Both the position numbers and the translations under genes were made by a program. From assembly GCA_029782225.1 (NCBI GenBank), contig JAKOVF010000418.1, positions 1 to 52,867 of the forward strand: a stretch of 52,867 nt of DNA. The letters run 5' to 3'. The notes below the pieces were generated by a model. The model saw only the letters and a program-made list of their open reading frames with translations. It did not search any database and was not told the DNA's origin. The stretch is from Chloroflexota bacterium (lineage in GTDB: Bacteria > Chloroflexota > Anaerolineae > Anaerolineales > Villigracilaceae). Positions 52,514 to 52,867 of this stretch are shown here, piece after piece (the first letter of the stretch is position 1; each line of letters begins with the position of its first letter).

Positions 52514-52867
<354 letters not shown>

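Overview
The window is a dense bacterial chromosome segment with 44 protein-coding genes, two of them cut by the window ends, and no rRNA, tRNA, CRISPR array, insertion sequence or prophage that I can see. Base composition is moderately GC-rich and even. Protein flavour (FtsZ-free housekeeping mix, RuvX-MltG neighbourhood, branched-chain amino-acid ABC cassettes, a kinase with an EF-hand-like tail, several Chloroflexota-type orphan membrane proteins) suggests an uncultured member of the Chloroflexota, probably Anaerolineae. That placement is inference from protein style, not from a marker search.

Layout. 1-14309 is mostly minus strand: a partial Ser/Thr kinase, metG, a methyltransferase/MFS pair, a YceD-like/RpoD-type sigma pair, a prenyl synthase/TatD pair, a phosphohexomutase, an HhH/coiled-coil membrane protein and a polytopic membrane protein. 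14376-18744 is plus strand: cysteine desulfurase, a baseplate-J-like membrane-anchored protein, RuvX and MltG. 18765-25134 is minus strand: a lipoprotein with a glycosidase-like fold, a membrane protein, an amidohydrolase-CYTH fusion, an M14 peptidase and CinA. 25273-36928 is one large minus-strand amino-acid cassette: substrate-binding protein, LivH, LivM, LivG, LivF, then a lipobox-LivH-LivM fusion, an ornithine-cyclodeaminase-family enzyme, a FAD amine oxidase and a second binding protein. 37193-39975 holds a cyclic-nucleotide-binding protein, a LysM/M23 protein, a DUF192 protein and a response regulator. 40025-42782 carries xth and ftsH on plus; 42886-45589 carries an acyl-CoA ligase and miaA on minus.

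The most striking region is 45611-52410. An extended -10 promoter is followed by a leader that matches the fluoride (crcB-motif) riboswitch almost position by position, and its 3' pseudoknot strand is also the 5' arm of an intrinsic terminator placed directly before the first start codon. Behind it lies a tightly coupled operon: a pyrophosphatase-like protein with its catalytic aspartates replaced and fused to PH-like modules, a zinc-ribbon/HEAT protein, two tandem MutS-core ATPases without mismatch-recognition domains, the fluoride channel CrcB and a DUF190-CBS protein. Enolase, a classical fluoride target, converges on it from the other side. I read this as a fluoride-responsive operon with several uncharacterised parts.

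Other recurring themes are: six genes whose ATG lies 6-7 nt behind a near-perfect -10 box with no Shine-Dalgarno sequence (probable leaderless mRNAs); several families of palindromic intergenic repeats, two of which appear to have been absorbed in frame into cinA and metG; and unusual protein fusions (kinase-RskA-like-EF-hand, amidohydrolase-CYTH, lipobox domain-LivH-LivM).
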